NCBI GenBank assembly: GCA_009739215.1
Contig: VSJF01000010.1
Location: 310,001 to 374,000 of the forward strand
Direction of reading: 5' to 3'
Source: Floccularia luteovirens
Taxonomy: Eukaryota > Basidiomycota > Agaricomycetes > Agaricales > Squamanitaceae
Length of the DNA stretch: 64,000 bases
The notes under the pieces were generated by a model. That model did no database searches. It was given only the letters and a program-made list of their open reading frames with translations, and had not been told where the DNA came from. How positions within the stretch are numbered: the first letter of the stretch is position 1; each line of letters begins with the position of its first letter. Both the position numbers and the translations under genes were made by a program. Positions 12,764 through 26,411 of the stretch are shown here, piece by piece.

Positions 12764-15152
12764 ATGGACTTTCCTGCTGACCTCGCCTTTGACCGCGACG
12801 ACCACGACGACCATTTCCACCGTCCTGCTCATAATATATTCGACATATCCGCTCCTGCTCCCTTCACTACTCCCCATGATTTCCATTTCAACTCTACTTT
12901 GCCTGCTATCAATTCTTCTATGCGCTATGACCCCATTCCAGACCCCTCCCATCCCCCTCCTCCCTCATCCTTCCCGCTTCATTTCAGCAGACATACTCCC
13001 TCTCCTAGCCACCAGCATCACCATCATCAGTCAAGATCAAGATCTCGTTCACGTCCCCCTTCATCGGTCGGTCCCGCACGCACAACTCGCTCGCGGCGCA
13101 ATAACAGCGTTAGTAGCACAAGTCCGCCCCCTGCACGTCCCCAAGCTATCTTGATTCCCGGCTCAGGCCATCGCGTCGACCGTCTAGCTGGCAGTCCACT
13201 CAGTGCCGGTGCCCCGGGCGCTTGGTTCGTTCCATCTCATGGCCATTCGTGCGTTCTTTTCTCTCTTCTTCTCTCCTTCTAATCAACAAGTACACCATCA
13301 AGGACTGGGGCAGAGTACTCCCTTCCAACCCCAGATTCGGTGCATTCACATTCGCACCCTCACTATACGCCGTTCTCCTTAGCTCAAGACGGCGACAACT
13401 CGCAGGGCATGCATCTCCCCCCTGTTAGCGCGCTGCATCAACAGCAGCACCATCAAAATCAAAACCAACTGCATATGGGCATGGGGCCCAACAGCAACTC
13501 AAATGGCAATAATATGCATACCCCGATTTACCACCCGCATCATCCCCAGCACCATCATCAACTAAGTATTGGTGCATATGGTATGACACCACCCGGTTCC
13601 GGTTCTCCGGGCGATAAGGGCATTTCCTCTCCCATTTCTCCCATATTGTCGCCCATCGGCGGTATGTCTTCCTCTATCCCCCATACCTCTTCAACCATAC
13701 ACCATGGCACTCCATCATCTCCCATTGATAACAAACTCTCCTCCCATGTTGCTACGAATTCAAATGCAGCTCCGCTCACTCCTCAAGACAAGCAAGCTCT
13801 ACTTGCTCACGAAAAACGGAGGAGGCGACGGGAGAGTCACAATGCTGTCGAGAGAAGGAGGAGGGATAACATCAATGAGAAGATTAGTGAACTTGCGACT
13901 CTGATACCAGAGTGTATGCTAGATGGTGAGTACTCTTACGTTTTATCGTCTTCAATCTACTTGATTGCTCACAGGTACAACTACAAATGCGCACAACACA
14001 TCTTCAGGTGCAGAAGATAAAAGAGACGGCTCAATTCTCGGTGGTTCACCGGGTGCTTCCGGGGCCACAGGTGCATCAAATGCCGCAACGGGTGTAACAA
14101 CAGAAGATAATGGTGAAGGCGCTGTAGTAAAAGCCAATAAAGGGATGATCCTACGAAAAAGTGTCGAATATATTCGATATCTACAACAACTAGTTACCGC
14201 GCAAGGTGCTAGGAATCGTGAATTGGAGATGGAGGTCAGAGTTCTGAGAGGACGCAGTGGGAGGGGAGATGAAGAGGGAGAAGGAGAATCTGGATCTAGT
14301 GGCAGTCCGAGGCCTTCCAATGAGGTTACTGGTGATGGAAGGACCAGAACACGGGCCCGTAGGAGGGAGAACGGTGGGGAAGGCGAAGATCTATTGAGCA
14401 ACGTTGGTGAAAGTGAAGAGGGACGAAGACATAGTGGTGTGGAGGGGGATGATGAAGCGGGAGGTGAAGTAGAAGGAGGCGACGAGGATGATGATGCCCG
14501 GATGATGTTACACGATGCTCTCGATATGGAATTTGGCGGTTCAGCAGCACGTCGAGCCTTTGGATTACCCAGTATGCCTGAAGGAGAAGGTGAAGGCGAT
14601 GCCGATCACGATAACCACCATCCCCACAATAACATACACGAAACTGAATCTATGCGATCAACTAGTAGTGAACAGCGGAACCACAACAATAACAACAACG
14701 AAGATGATGATGCCGACATGGATGGTGTTGAAGATATGGGAATGGGTTTCGGAATGAGTATGGGACTCGGTATGGGTTTTCCATCGGGCGGTAATGGGGG
14801 TATGAACAATATCGTGAATGGCATGAACGGTATGGGCGGGTTGAACGGGATAACAGGGATGAACGGTCTGGGTATGGATGCTGTCGAGCTTGGAGGACAA
14901 GGTTACAATGATACACACGTCAATGGGACCACTCCTCATCCTACTACTAATGGACACCATGGACATACCAATGGGAACGGACTCCAACTTACACCTGGAA
15001 GTAGCCCGGGAAGTACCAACGTGAACGGGGAAGGAGTTGTAGGAGATGAAGAAAGGCAGCGGGGACGGACAAGAGGGAGAAGGGTTAAGGAAGAAGAAGG
15101 GGATGAACCTATTGTTGTTAGTGCTGGTGTTGGGCAAGGGATACAACTATGA
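12764..15152 (+). CDS. bHLH transcription factor with very long loop
   Basis: Exons 12764-13248, 13291-13925 and 13975-15152 sum to 2298 nt, 765 aa. The first intron is only 42 nt. The N-terminal 330 residues are His/Pro/Ser-rich. The basic region RESHNAVERRRRDNINEKI carries the class B pattern (His, Glu, Arg) that reads E-boxes of CACGTG type. Helix 1 ends near ATLIPECML. Helix 2 (KGMILRKSVEYIRYLQQLV) starts only about 50 residues later, after a Gly/Ala/Asp-rich loop, and is followed by a short heptad segment. The C-terminal 300 residues are acidic, then Gly/Met/Asn-rich repeats (NGMNGMGG). Probable nuclear dimeric regulator of USF/TFE type; its targets are unknown. An 8.5-kb gene-free stretch follows. 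Confidence 0.9.
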
Positions 15153-16914
15153 CATCGACGCCGATCTTTTTGATTCTTCATTCTTCACCTTCCCTTTCCT
15201 CCCGACGAGACACCTCATCCCTGAACATGCCGTGTTTTTTTATTATGCCCCGAAACTCAACAAAGTGAACGAGAACGAGAACAAATCATTTGTATTCTGC
15301 ATATACCACCACGCCCCTTCACCTTCTCTTACCTTGTCTTGTCATAACCGATCGACGCTCACTTCTTTACTCCACAACTGACACGCCCACAATCGTCGCC
15401 CACAATAACGACTTTTCTGTAACCCGAATTGTATTGTCTGTCCCTCGTCCTGTCACGCCTTTTCCCCAGCTGTATTTGGCTTTGTAGCTCATCTCCAATT
15501 TGTCGACTGCATTTTTTATCCAAATTTTTTGTTTGTTTTTTGTCGCTTCTTTTATTATATGCATGCCTCTCTACCCAACTCCAACCGTCCTTCCTCTCCT
15601 TCAGTCCCACCCATCTAGGTTCTCTCGCTGAACCAAAAATTGATTCCTTTTTTTTTGTTCTTTACCCGCTCCAGTTTTTATTTTTCCATATGGGAAAATC
15701 AACATCATCATCGTCATTACCATCATGTTTTTTTTAAGTTGGCTGGCCAGAGAGGGAGAGCGATTTTCAAAGAAAAAACCCTTTTTCGAGTTAAAACTTC
15801 TTTTGGGCATGTTCTCCATATTACAGCAACCGATCGCCCGATTTTACCGAATATCGGTATTATCCCAACTAAGCGCAGACGAGCAACAAAAAAAAAGTGG
15901 CAATCAACGCTTTACCCCCCCCGCCCCTCCCTTCCCGAACCCAGTTTTCTCAAGTCGAGTTTCCACTCCCGCTCCCCCTCCTCACTCCCTCCATCCGGAT
16001 CTTAGAGACAATTGCCTCTCTTCCCGAATTGGGGTGAAACCTAAAACCCACTCCTTTGAATTTCAAATTCTCCCCAAGTTTATGATCGAATATTCAATTC
16101 TTTTGTTGGTTTGTAACACGCACTCTTTTTATCTCGGTACCGTATGTATTTTCCTTTTTTGGAATTTATAGAATGTCTTTCTAAACCATTCCCCCGTATA
16201 AATATATAGCCGGTCTGTCACTTCACTTGCCCAATTTCCAATTTCACAAGAATACCGAACCGTTGGGTTGAATGGGCTTTTTGCGTGTTACACAGGTACC
16301 AACTACCCCCCCAAAAAGGGGAGGTATTGGGCTTTTTGTTGCCCTGGTAATACTTGCTCCACCCCCACACCGTCCGCTCACACACACTTTGTGTACAAGA
16401 AACAATACATCGCAAAAATATACCCACGCCGGCGATAGCTTGTTTACGCAAAAGGTACCAACGGTGACTACGATCTCTCCTACACCCCCCGGACGAGATA
16501 ATATCCCGATTGTTTTATGTCATTGACCACGCGTGAAAAACTTTTCGAGAGGAACATCTTTTTTTTTTGTTTATGTTTCTTCATTCCGGATTTGGATTGT
16601 TTTTTTAAGGGGTATGGGCTAGTGTGGGGTAATTTGAGTGTTTGTTTCCTGGGAGGATATATGGGATGATGAAGTTGCATGAAATCCCTTTCTGGGGGAT
16701 CATGGATAGGTTTTTTGGGACCTGGGATCGGTAAGGAATGGCTTGGCTGATTCCGACTCTTGCGAAACAGAAAAAGAAAAAATTTTGAATATAATAATCT
16801 CCAACGATATCGAAATCTTGTAGCAAACTTTGACAAACGGAACGTTGTAGGGAATAGGGATGGATGTACGTTTTAAAAGGAAGGAAAGGATCTGTTTCTT
16901 GCCGTTGTGTTCTT

Positions 16915-16935
16915 TCTCTCTCTCTCTCTCTCTCT
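16915..16935. repeat. (TC)n microsatellite
   Basis: An uninterrupted TC dinucleotide run of about ten units inside the gene-free region. No other function visible. Confidence 0.9.
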
Positions 16936-17574
16936 GTTTAACTTTGACACCTGCGCCTCATGCGCTACACTTTTTTCGCAAAATAAAAGTTTGTATCAGT
17001 ATCCCGCGTCGTTCTTTTCTTTCCTTTTGTTCAACACCAACTCTATTTTCATTCTTCGACCGTGAATGGTCCTCACCAGTAATACGTATGTATCAGACCT
17101 AAAAACGCTACAGTATGTATTTAGTATATCAATAAAAGATTATTTTTAAAGAAAAGGATGACGGGGGGATTACAGGACGCTAACTATAATGAAAAATGGT
17201 TGTCCATGGCCATGACCCAATAGCATAGTTAATAATATTTCATAGCCGAGAGAATTATGACATGGGATGTGGGGGAGTGTATAGTCAAAAATAAATCCTT
17301 TTGTAGAAATACATTTCTCGGATCTTATTAACGGTAACAACGGAAAAGAAAAAAAAGGATACTAGCTTCTTATGTTTCTTTCCCATATGTATCCTGATAA
17401 ACCGGATATAATGCTTGACATATTCCATGAAGGTCCAAGCAAAAAGGTCAAGTTTTGCTTGTGTCATCATAACACTGTACTTATTGCTTACTTATTGGGG
17501 CCGAAGGTCCGGCTATTAAATAAATATGTAGTATTTCTATATAAAAACCATACCCACCCGCAAGTGGGGAAACA

Positions 17575-17608
17575 ATCAGTCATTCAGTCAGTCAGCCAGT
17601 CAGTCAAT
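17575..17608. repeat. Imperfect (CAGT)n microsatellite
   Basis: Seven CAGT-like units with two interruptions (CATT, CAGC), seen directly in the sequence. Confidence 0.85.
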
Positions 17609-20600
17609 TTCATCATCTACCCAACCAATTCCCGAACCTACATTCTTACGAACCAATAAACAAAACTCCGTAGACAACTGCTTCCTTATGTTTTAAGTAT
17701 GGCACTCAGTACTGCCGAAGCCAAAGTAGATCCGATGCTGACGCATCGATTTATTGATAGTAATAAACATCTATTTTTCTTTTCTTCGATTCTTGAGGAG
17801 CAAGGCCCTGACAAGCCGAAACTGCCCCTCAAGGCTCAAGTTCGTCCCCCCAAGCCGATGTTTCCGAAGAAAGGGGGAGAAGGGTGTGGGCGCCTGGACT
17901 GCGGGCGCTAATACCTCCCAAAAACAAAATAATAATCTGGAAGCAATCTTTTAGCTTATGCTTTATAATTCCAATGAGGCCTAGAATTTCTCCCCTGATA
18001 TGTGGCGTTTTTTATTTTCTCCCAGCGAGAGGAGTGGTTAGTTCGTAGTTCGAATATTAATTACTAGTAATTGATCAATCGACAATCTTATAATTAATCT
18101 AACTGCAAGGTAGAATTCAGTATACTTTTCACTTTAACTCTCCCTCGTTCTAACACATTGCCGATTATAAAGAAATCGAGTCTGTTTCGTCATATCTTGA
18201 GTCACGACCGAACTGAAACCTGGAAAAAACCAAACCAGTCCGATTCGGGGGTAATGTATTCAACCTTTTCTTTTAAAAATAAATAACCCCGCAATTATTT
18301 AAAAAAAGTCACCGATACCCCGATTCCGGGGGAGGAGGGGGGAGAGGAAAAATGCGAGAATTCGAAAAGGGCGGAGGAACACACAAGCTGGAAAAAAAAA
18401 TTACAAGGGGACGAAGTGATTTTTTTTTCTCTTTGCAGTTCCCCCAATCGCGTTCAAAGTCAGAATAACTTCCTGCTGCCAATGTAATCCTGGGGTGCTG
18501 AGGGGAGAAATGGTTCTTTTTGGGTGGTTCGCCACATAATAGTGCTCAGGGATGCGGCTGTTAGTCCAACAGCCCCTTTTTTTCTTTGCCGCACCCCTGC
18601 ATATCCTTATTTTTGTGGAGCTCATGTTACGCTCGAGTCAAAGCCCAAAAATTTAACAACGTTTGAAGCTGAAAGAAAAGAGAAAAAAAGAGGGAACAAA
18701 CTCCTCTTAGTCTTGGCCTTCTCTAGCATGCTTGGGACATGGGAAAAGAATGTGGAGCTTCAAGCTGTCATACGAGATAAACAATTTCTATCGATAGCGA
18801 ACATCATGTTTCCCAAAACTTAAAATCTAATCTAATACAACATACATATGAATTCCCTTCTCTCAAATTCATATGTTATAGACTATGGAAAAGCCACACT
18901 GATGATCTGTTAAATCTCACTCACCACGTATGGCAACAAGTCCAGTCTGGGGTAAGTTGTACGGGGGTGTGTGAGGTTCGTTCTCTTTTTAGCAACTCTC
19001 TCTCGTCACCTCATGAGAAGTTTTTTATTGTGATTGTTTGTTGTGTGCATATAGCTGAGTAGAAGCCGTTACGGCATGGCTCAAGTTGTGGGGAAATAGG
19101 CTGAATGCTTAAGAGACCTTCTGTAAAATCACAGACTTTTCGATTTTGAATATGAATGTCCTTGTCAATACTTACGCGTTTACGGACAATCATCGCATGA
19201 TTCTTTCCAACAACGAAATTCAATGTCCAGCAAGTAAGCCTAACCAAAAGGAAACGATTCGGAAGCATTTCTATCTCGAATGAATCTTACTAACGAAACA
19301 CGCGGGGTAAAACTTTCACTTGGATCATTTTTCCGAACGACAAGGCTGATTGGCTGAAATTATCAGAGTTGTGTAGGTGAGAGACATATTTGTCCTATTC
19401 ACCTTTTCATCATTTTTTTAAAATTACCCCGCGCGCGAACCGAAAAAAAGACGAGTCATCGATGACGCCGAGTAGTTTTCTCCAGGGTTGGGGACATTAG
19501 TTAAGGTGCCAACTCGAACCGGCGGGTAGTGTTATCTCCTAGGCTTCAGGTTAGGGAGATGGGAATAAAAGCTACGAGTTCCTGTCAGGGAACGGGGAAC
19601 GCGGGATACAAGACGGAGGACGGGCAGCCACTCCCAAGATGAAACTTCGAAAAGTTCATAAGCAAAAGCTGTACAATATCGCTATCGCAAAAATTCCTGC
19701 CCGTTCATCGTCCGCTTTTACACATGGTCGTGGAGCGAATTTTTGTCGTTCACCCAAAACGGCAAATGTAGCGCTTCATGACACATTTTACACGAGTCAT
19801 ACTTTGCAGCAATATTTGTATTGTATACCTTTTATATACTTTGGTACTACAGAGCCGGACCAATGTGGTAATAGTGCTTCCTCGTCTTCTTGATCGTCCT
19901 CCGCGCTTAAGGTGGGCAATTTTCAATACAAGTGGGTAGGTGCATGGACTGGAAGCTTAATCGTCCTGTTGGGTCTTCAGTGGGAAGTGGGAGAGGAATA
20001 CATGTATACATGTATACGTACCACGGCCCGAGGACAGGATAATTTGACTAGCCGGATAAAAAGGATGGGGAAGCCGATAATAGCGATCTGAGAAAAAGAA
20101 AGCTTCCAAGAACAAGCTCTATCATAATGTTTGGTATATGATAATGTAAGAAGAAGCGCAGAAAGACGCGGTCCCGACCGTTCCCTATCATAACAGGCCG
20201 CCTTGTGAAAAAAGTGTTTCTGGATGTTTCTGACAGCAAAGGCGCCATCGGAACTTCAATGGGCAACTGGTACAAATAGAAGATGTCTTAGTATATACGA
20301 CTCTGGAAGGTACAGCCTCCTTTGAACGCAAAATTGGAAGAACCTTCCGCATGCCAGCTCAGATGGCGAAGCATTGATACAACTTGATATAGGGATTCCC
20401 AAAAGTAGTGCTTACCCAGGGGAGCCATCTGGAGGGATAATCTTACCACTGGAACTGTGGACAGTAGTAGTAGTATGTAGTATGTGTAAGAGGATAGTGA
20501 TAGCGTTTTGGCAGGGCAAGTAATCAATATTCAGTGATTATAGCACAGGTGGACAACGCGCGAGGTATCAAAAAACACGTGGAGCAGAACGAAGCCGCGC

Positions 20601-23600
20601 AGGAGGAGATTGGGACGAGCTTGAGGGCTTGCAAGGGAGCAGGGAAACGGATAAATCGGACAAAGAAGTTCACTTTCATCGTACCTTGTCGTTAATATCT
20701 CGCAGTCCCCGGGGTTCCGCACCTGCCATATAAGGAAGGACCGGCCCAAACGATAACAAACCCTACCCTCCATATCCAACAAAAAGGAAAAAAAAAATAA
20801 TGCGTCAGTTCCATTTGCCCGGCGTTTCACTTGTTATCGTATTTCGATGAGGCGTTCATACATAATGTGGAGATTACTCTTCTCTTCTTGACGCGTTGAT
20901 TTCGGGAATTCCCAATATATCCCTTTTCTCACCATCCTCCACTTCAAAGGTAAAGAATTACTCGAGGAACACGCGTCCACGATATTAAATTGAGACTGAT
21001 CGAACATTTACGAGAGTCGTTGAGCCTAGCCGGATATTAATATTCACATCACGGTAGTTGATGAAGGCTGGCTGTACTGACTTTTACGACTGATGTGCTA
21101 CGATTGGATGTTGGTATCCAATGCAATAACAATAATGTGGGGAAGATATTTGGGGATTCGGCCCGAGGTTGACTAGGAATCCCTTCTTGAAATCCAGTTT
21201 CGATGATTGCATCGCCATGCGGAGTATAACCGATTGGTTAAAGAAACCACCGACCGCCACTAGCATCTTTCTCAAGGGCATGCTGTCGTCGTTTTGCATT
21301 ACTTCATTGGGAGGAACAGGGAATTTTGCTTTGAAGTTTACTTTTCTTCCTTCTCTTCATATCAAACTGATGGCGAAGAAGGGTTTGTTTGCGAAATAAC
21401 CCATCGAAGTTGTACAAAGAGAACCATGTAGTGTGGTTCAACTCCCTAGTATGGCAGGAACGTCTGGCTGCGCAATCGATCGCCAGGGATCGAAAGTGTG
21501 TACCTATGGAACTGCAAAAAGACTGGGCCAAAAGGGTTCAGTTTCCCAAACGGTTCAGCAGCCCGGATATCAACCGATCTATGGCGTTTTCTGAGCACAG
21601 AGAGCCATTCTAGGTTCCGGTCCTAGGAAGTACGAATCATGATCTAATCACTCCTATCCATTATATGCGCAAGATCAATGATCCCCAAGTAAACGTAAAC
21701 AGACAGTGATCAATACATACCTTGCGTGTCCATTCTGTGATTTGGCATTCCGGCTATATATTGTAAAAACAAAGCGCTTTGAGACTAGGTTTTGCGGCAG
21801 ATCAACATCAAATCACGGTTGGACTATTTGGTATGTATCCCAATGGTTTTATTCGGAGAAGCGGTCGGTGATAAAAACAAAGAACTCTTTGTCTTGTTCT
21901 ATATTGTGGCGCTTTATTTCTTATCAGCAGCATGGTGTTCAGCGAAAAAAAATCTACAGACTCGGTAAGAAGATTGGAGTACAATGTGGGAAGTTAAATC
22001 TTTTGACTGACAGTGGTAAATTCCTAGTCGGTGGTTCACCGGATTGCGCAACTCGTATCGACAAACCTTACATGACAGGCGAGATATGTCCTTTAGGACC
22101 AAGAACTTTCCACAAACCTACGTGGCCAGGGGGTAACGCGATCCCTGCAAGCGCAAAGCCAACCGCTGGCTTTTCGTGGTCCAGCCTTGAATAACCCATC
22201 CGAGTATCAGGAGCTGTGGCAACCACCGCATCTTCCAGCTGCGCAGATTCCCAGGTGGCACGTTTTGTCCCCTATGGAAATGGAGCGGACTGAGAAGGCA
22301 CCAACGATATTTGTTTTACACCTCCAATTCATTTATTGACAGTTTGACAGAGAGGAATGGATCCAATATGTCATAACATAGTCACTGTTCGGCTAATCGA
22401 TCTTCATGGCTCTGAAAAAGGGCGTATTGGATCTGGCATTTGTTCTCAATATACTGAATAATATGCGGCTCTTCTGATTATTAGCAAAGTAATCCGCGAA
22501 GCACCGCCAAGAACATACCAAAAGTGGTTTTACCATGTACGGCTATAGATGAAAGCCGACAAGTAACTGGGCAACGTAAGATTAACCCGCAATCATAGAC
22601 GAAGTTACGCCGTTTGAATTGTGTCGTTTATGGGGCGCAAAAATCTCCTTGTAGCGAAAAAGATCTACATTCATTACGTATGTACGTGGCGAACGGGAGA
22701 GGCATTCAGGGAACGGGCCGAGACATTATAATCACCGTGTAAAGGAACATTGATATCAGTGTTGCAGCCCTCCTTGGAGCATACACCCATTTGGAATGGA
22801 CCAACGCAATAACGAGTTAGTACGTCAAGTAGTTTAGATATAAAGATTGGGGGTACGAACGTTTGCTCTCTCAGTCGGAAATGACGCGGATTTTTACCTC
22901 GGTCATGTTGTTTCAGTATCCCTTCGTGCCGTCTGTTTTTCACCCTCTGGACCAGTCAGGAGCGATTATTGCGCATCAGATGAACTAGTCCTTGGGCTGG
23001 CTTGGCTTTGTACGAGGATAGGTCCGGACCATAAAATTCAGGTTACATATCATGACAGGGCCTTGAAGCGGGTGTCCCAGAACTCGAGTGCTGGTTCTAA
23101 AATGTTTCTGTGTTGTCGTGTTGCGAAGGGAAACGCGCTTTTTTTTTGGTCACACCGTGTGATATTGAAGGCTCCAGGTAAACACACCACAATAACCCCT
23201 TGTCTCGGAGATTACATTCCGTATGATAACTTTGAACTTTCAGTTTAAACCAACAAAGAGATATTCAACAATAAACTTGCGCGCCTTTATCTGAAACATA
23301 TATTCTGTTTGAACCTGAAGAAGGTTTGGGGGCTACCCGGACATATTGGATTGCTGAGACGCTCTCTCACGCTTATCGCGTAACTCACTCGCCCTCCTGT
23401 TACGTAAGTTACCGTGGGTTTGAGTAAGGTAAACGTAGTGCCATTAGATCCATGACAGTTTGTTCCACTCTTCGAACAGGGTTCCATCTACCATCCTATT
23501 ACTTGATCTCCCTCTTTCGTGAAGAATTGCGCTCTCCAGGATCCTTTTTTCTTGGTGACGTACGCGTTTGACGACGCCGGTGCTCATAATTTTCCCAAGA

Positions 23601-23716
23601 CTTTTTCCTGGAAAGTTTTCATTTCTTTGAGCCCACACTCATCCCTCTCCACGACTGTCAAAGAACCGTCGCAGCTAAGGGTGGGCGACTGAATATTACC
23701 TGATAGCAATACAACT

Positions 23717-26100
23717 ATGCTTGAAAGACCGTATCAACAAGACCTGAACAGAGGGCGAGAAGAACGAAACTCCTCTGTGCATTTCTCACTGTCCACACCT
23801 TCATCAGCTTCCTCCTCTAGATCGTCATCACCAGCGCCCAGTTTTGATGGATATCCGGCGAAACATAAGAAGGTGTCGTTTCAGGAGGAAAATGTGGGGG
23901 AGGGTCCTGGCCGCAAACCCATGGATGTTTACGACACTACGATGTCATGGTGGCGTGCTAAGATTAGACGTCAGTTGGTGAAGACTGTGCAGTGGGAATC
24001 AGGGATTATTGCCAAGATGCAGGTTAGTACACTCCAGAATATGTTGTTATAAACACTTGTTGTGGTTTACCTTTCTCGATGTATAAATGACATAGTACAT
24101 AAACGAAATACATACTAACATCTATAATTCTCCAGGAATCTATTCGTACACCTTGGTTAGATGCTTATTTCGTGTACACATCGTCTCTGGGATCACACAC
24201 GTTTTTCATGATACTACTTCCCATGTTTTTCTTTTTCGGATTCGACGAGATGGGACGCGGGTAAGTAAACCCACATAACAGTAACCAAAAACCCATTATT
24301 AAATAACCATTTAGCTTAATTATGATGCTAGCGTTTGGCATATACTCAACATCCGTTGTAAAAGACTTGCTATGCTCTCCAAGGCCATTTGCGCCTCCTG
24401 TTACCCGACTAAGTACGTACCTTGCCCTCTTCTTCACCTACAACCACCGCTCCTGACTATATCCTACTTTACAGCAATCGGATCTCATCACCTTGAATAT
24501 GGTTTTCCTTCCACCCACTCAACCAACGGTATCTCCATCGCCCTATTCTTCTTCCAGCATGTCCACCAGTTAGCCTCAACGCCTACCTCACTCTCAGCAG
24601 CATCCACCTCACCAACAAACTCCACTATCTTTAGCAGCAGCGCCAACTCCACTATCGAAACTATAGTAGACACAATCAGTAATGTCACCACCGCCACCCC
24701 TTCCGACCAGCCTGCCATTTCACCTCCACTGTTTATCCTCCTATCTTCCCTTCTCGTAATCTACAGCTTCACTATAGTCTTTGGGCGACTATACACCGCT
24801 ATGCATTCATTTACAGATTGCTTTATGGGTGTTACGCTCGGGACGGGTATATGGTGGGGTATCAGTAGTTGGAATGGGATCCCTGTTGTACTTTCCACGC
24901 GTAACCCGATATTATGGATGACCTTCCCGTTCCAGGTTGGTACGCCCTATGGTGTAGGTCAGCGGTTAGTTCATTTTGGTCAGGGGTTGGGTGGTGGTGA
25001 ATGGATCGAAAGTTGGGTGCGCAAGAGTGGATGGGAGGTACCCGTGATCATGATTGCCGTATTCCTATTATTGGTGAACCAGCATCCGCAACCTGTGGAT
25101 GACTGTCCGTGTTTTGAAGATGCAATTGCGATAGGGAGTGTGGTGATTGGTACACTTCTTGGATTATGGGGTGAATACCGGTTTGGTAAGGCAGGAATTG
25201 TATCGGGAAAAGGTTTGATTATGCCCGGAAGTGGTTGGAATTATGTACTTGGTGAATGGGTTCAAGTCGACAGGACTTTGGTCGATATTTTCATATGGTG
25301 GGGATTTGCAACTCTCAAGATAGTAATTGGTAAGGTTTTTGCATTCTCACCACATAAAGGACTGTAACGCTGAATGGAAGAACAAAAAAAATAGGAATAT
25401 TAACAATCTTCGTCTGGCGAATCATCGCAAAATCAACACTCCATCTCATCCTACCACCTCTCTTCCGTCTCCTCGCTCGTGCATTCCGGACTCCCACATC
25501 GTCGCTTCTACACTCCAGCCACCGAATACAAAAACGTTCCCAGTGAGTTTAACTCACCAAATGGATTCGGGCTACACCCGATTCCTAGTGTCATTGACCT
25601 ACCCGGCACGAGTAGGGTTGGTGTTGAGGTTGGTGGAATTGGGAGTGGGAGTGGGGTTGATGGAGGGGTGCAGCGGAATGCTGCTGGTGCGAGAGAGAGA
25701 GAGATTAAGATGCGGAGTGTCAATGGGACCACTCCGCATTTTCCGTGGGATGAGAAGAACGAGTTGGTCGGGAGTGGACATACTAATAGCACTGTGAAAG
25801 GCACCAGTAGCAGCAGTAGTGGTAGTGGGGACTTGAAAATCCGGGACGATGAAGGACGAGAAGTGAAGCATGACCAACCAACGAAACATTACGACGCCGA
25901 TGGTAAGTTCCAAAAAGTATTACTACTAATGCAATTTTATCTTATAACACCCCGCAGTATTGACAAAAGTCATCGTATACGCTGGTATTGCATTGATTGT
26001 CACGGAAGTAATGCCTGTTGTATTCGTTCTTCTCGGATGGGGTCTCACTTGCATCGATATGAATCATTTCTTTGCTACCGTTCTGCAAGAGATGTTGTAA
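23717..26100 (+). CDS. Long-chain base 1-phosphate phosphatase (LCB3-like, PAP2 family), one apparent +1 frameshift
   Basis: Exons: 23717-24022, 24136-24260, 24315-24412, 24475-25329, 25395-25902 and 25958-26100. They total 2035 nt, one over a multiple of three. The three PAP2 phosphatase motifs are present: KDLLCSPRP (C1), EYGFPSTHSTN (C2) and GRLYTAMHSFTDC (C3, with the catalytic His and Asp). Around them are several hydrophobic membrane helices. YEYG-PSTHS and KD-x5-RP match yeast Lcb3/Ysr3, ER enzymes that dephosphorylate dihydrosphingosine-1-phosphate and set ceramide/LCB-P balance. A Ser-rich cytosolic N-terminus precedes the helices. The frame breaks near 25488 by one extra C, between LFRLLARAF and GLPHRRFYTPATEY; the rest is well preserved. 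The C-terminal exon gives a further hydrophobic segment (VIVYAGIALIVTEVMPVVFV). Confidence 0.88.
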
Positions 26101-26411
26101 AATAACTTTTTAATCACCCTTTTGTCATATCTCATCAACACTATTTATAATATATCTACAATATCCACCACTGGAAGGACTTTCCCCCCGCTTTCTGTGT
26201 CCTGTTAATAGTCTAAACATCTCATGAAGTAAAATTGTTTAACATGTCCGAATTACAACTTGTCTTATTTTATTTGTTACTACAAAGGATTTCTATGCAT
26301 GTTTCTTCTTCTTTTAACATCGAGAAAGTGACAAGAAATAATACAGCTAGAGCTGGGAACAATAACAGCAAATGACGACTCCCTAAAAAAGAAAAACGAA
26401 AGACAAATTTT
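26101..26411. other. Convergent 3' region between LCB3-like and GT90 genes
   Basis: 311 bp between two stop codons that face each other. AT-rich, probably containing both 3' UTRs and polyadenylation sites. No further feature seen. Confidence 0.6.

Larger units (their letters stand above)
15153..23716. other. 8.5-kb gene-free region
   Basis: No supported gene in either strand. The ORFs are short (up to 162 codons), lack motifs, and none extends through plausible splice sites. The first kilobase is pyrimidine-rich and may hold a long 3' UTR of the bHLH gene. Short repeats and homopolymers occur throughout. The last few hundred bases should contain the promoter of the phosphatase gene at 23717. 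Unannotated noncoding transcripts cannot be excluded from sequence alone. Confidence 0.6.

Noticed and set aside
14658..15146. 162-codon minus-strand ORF rich in His/Ser/Pro
   Set aside because: Complement of the Gly/Met/Asn-rich tail of the bHLH gene; no splice or motif support.
19984..20035. Palindromic ATGTATACATGTATAC as regulatory operator
   Set aside because: Short AT-rich self-complementary tract, common by chance in AT-rich intergenic DNA, with no gene nearby.
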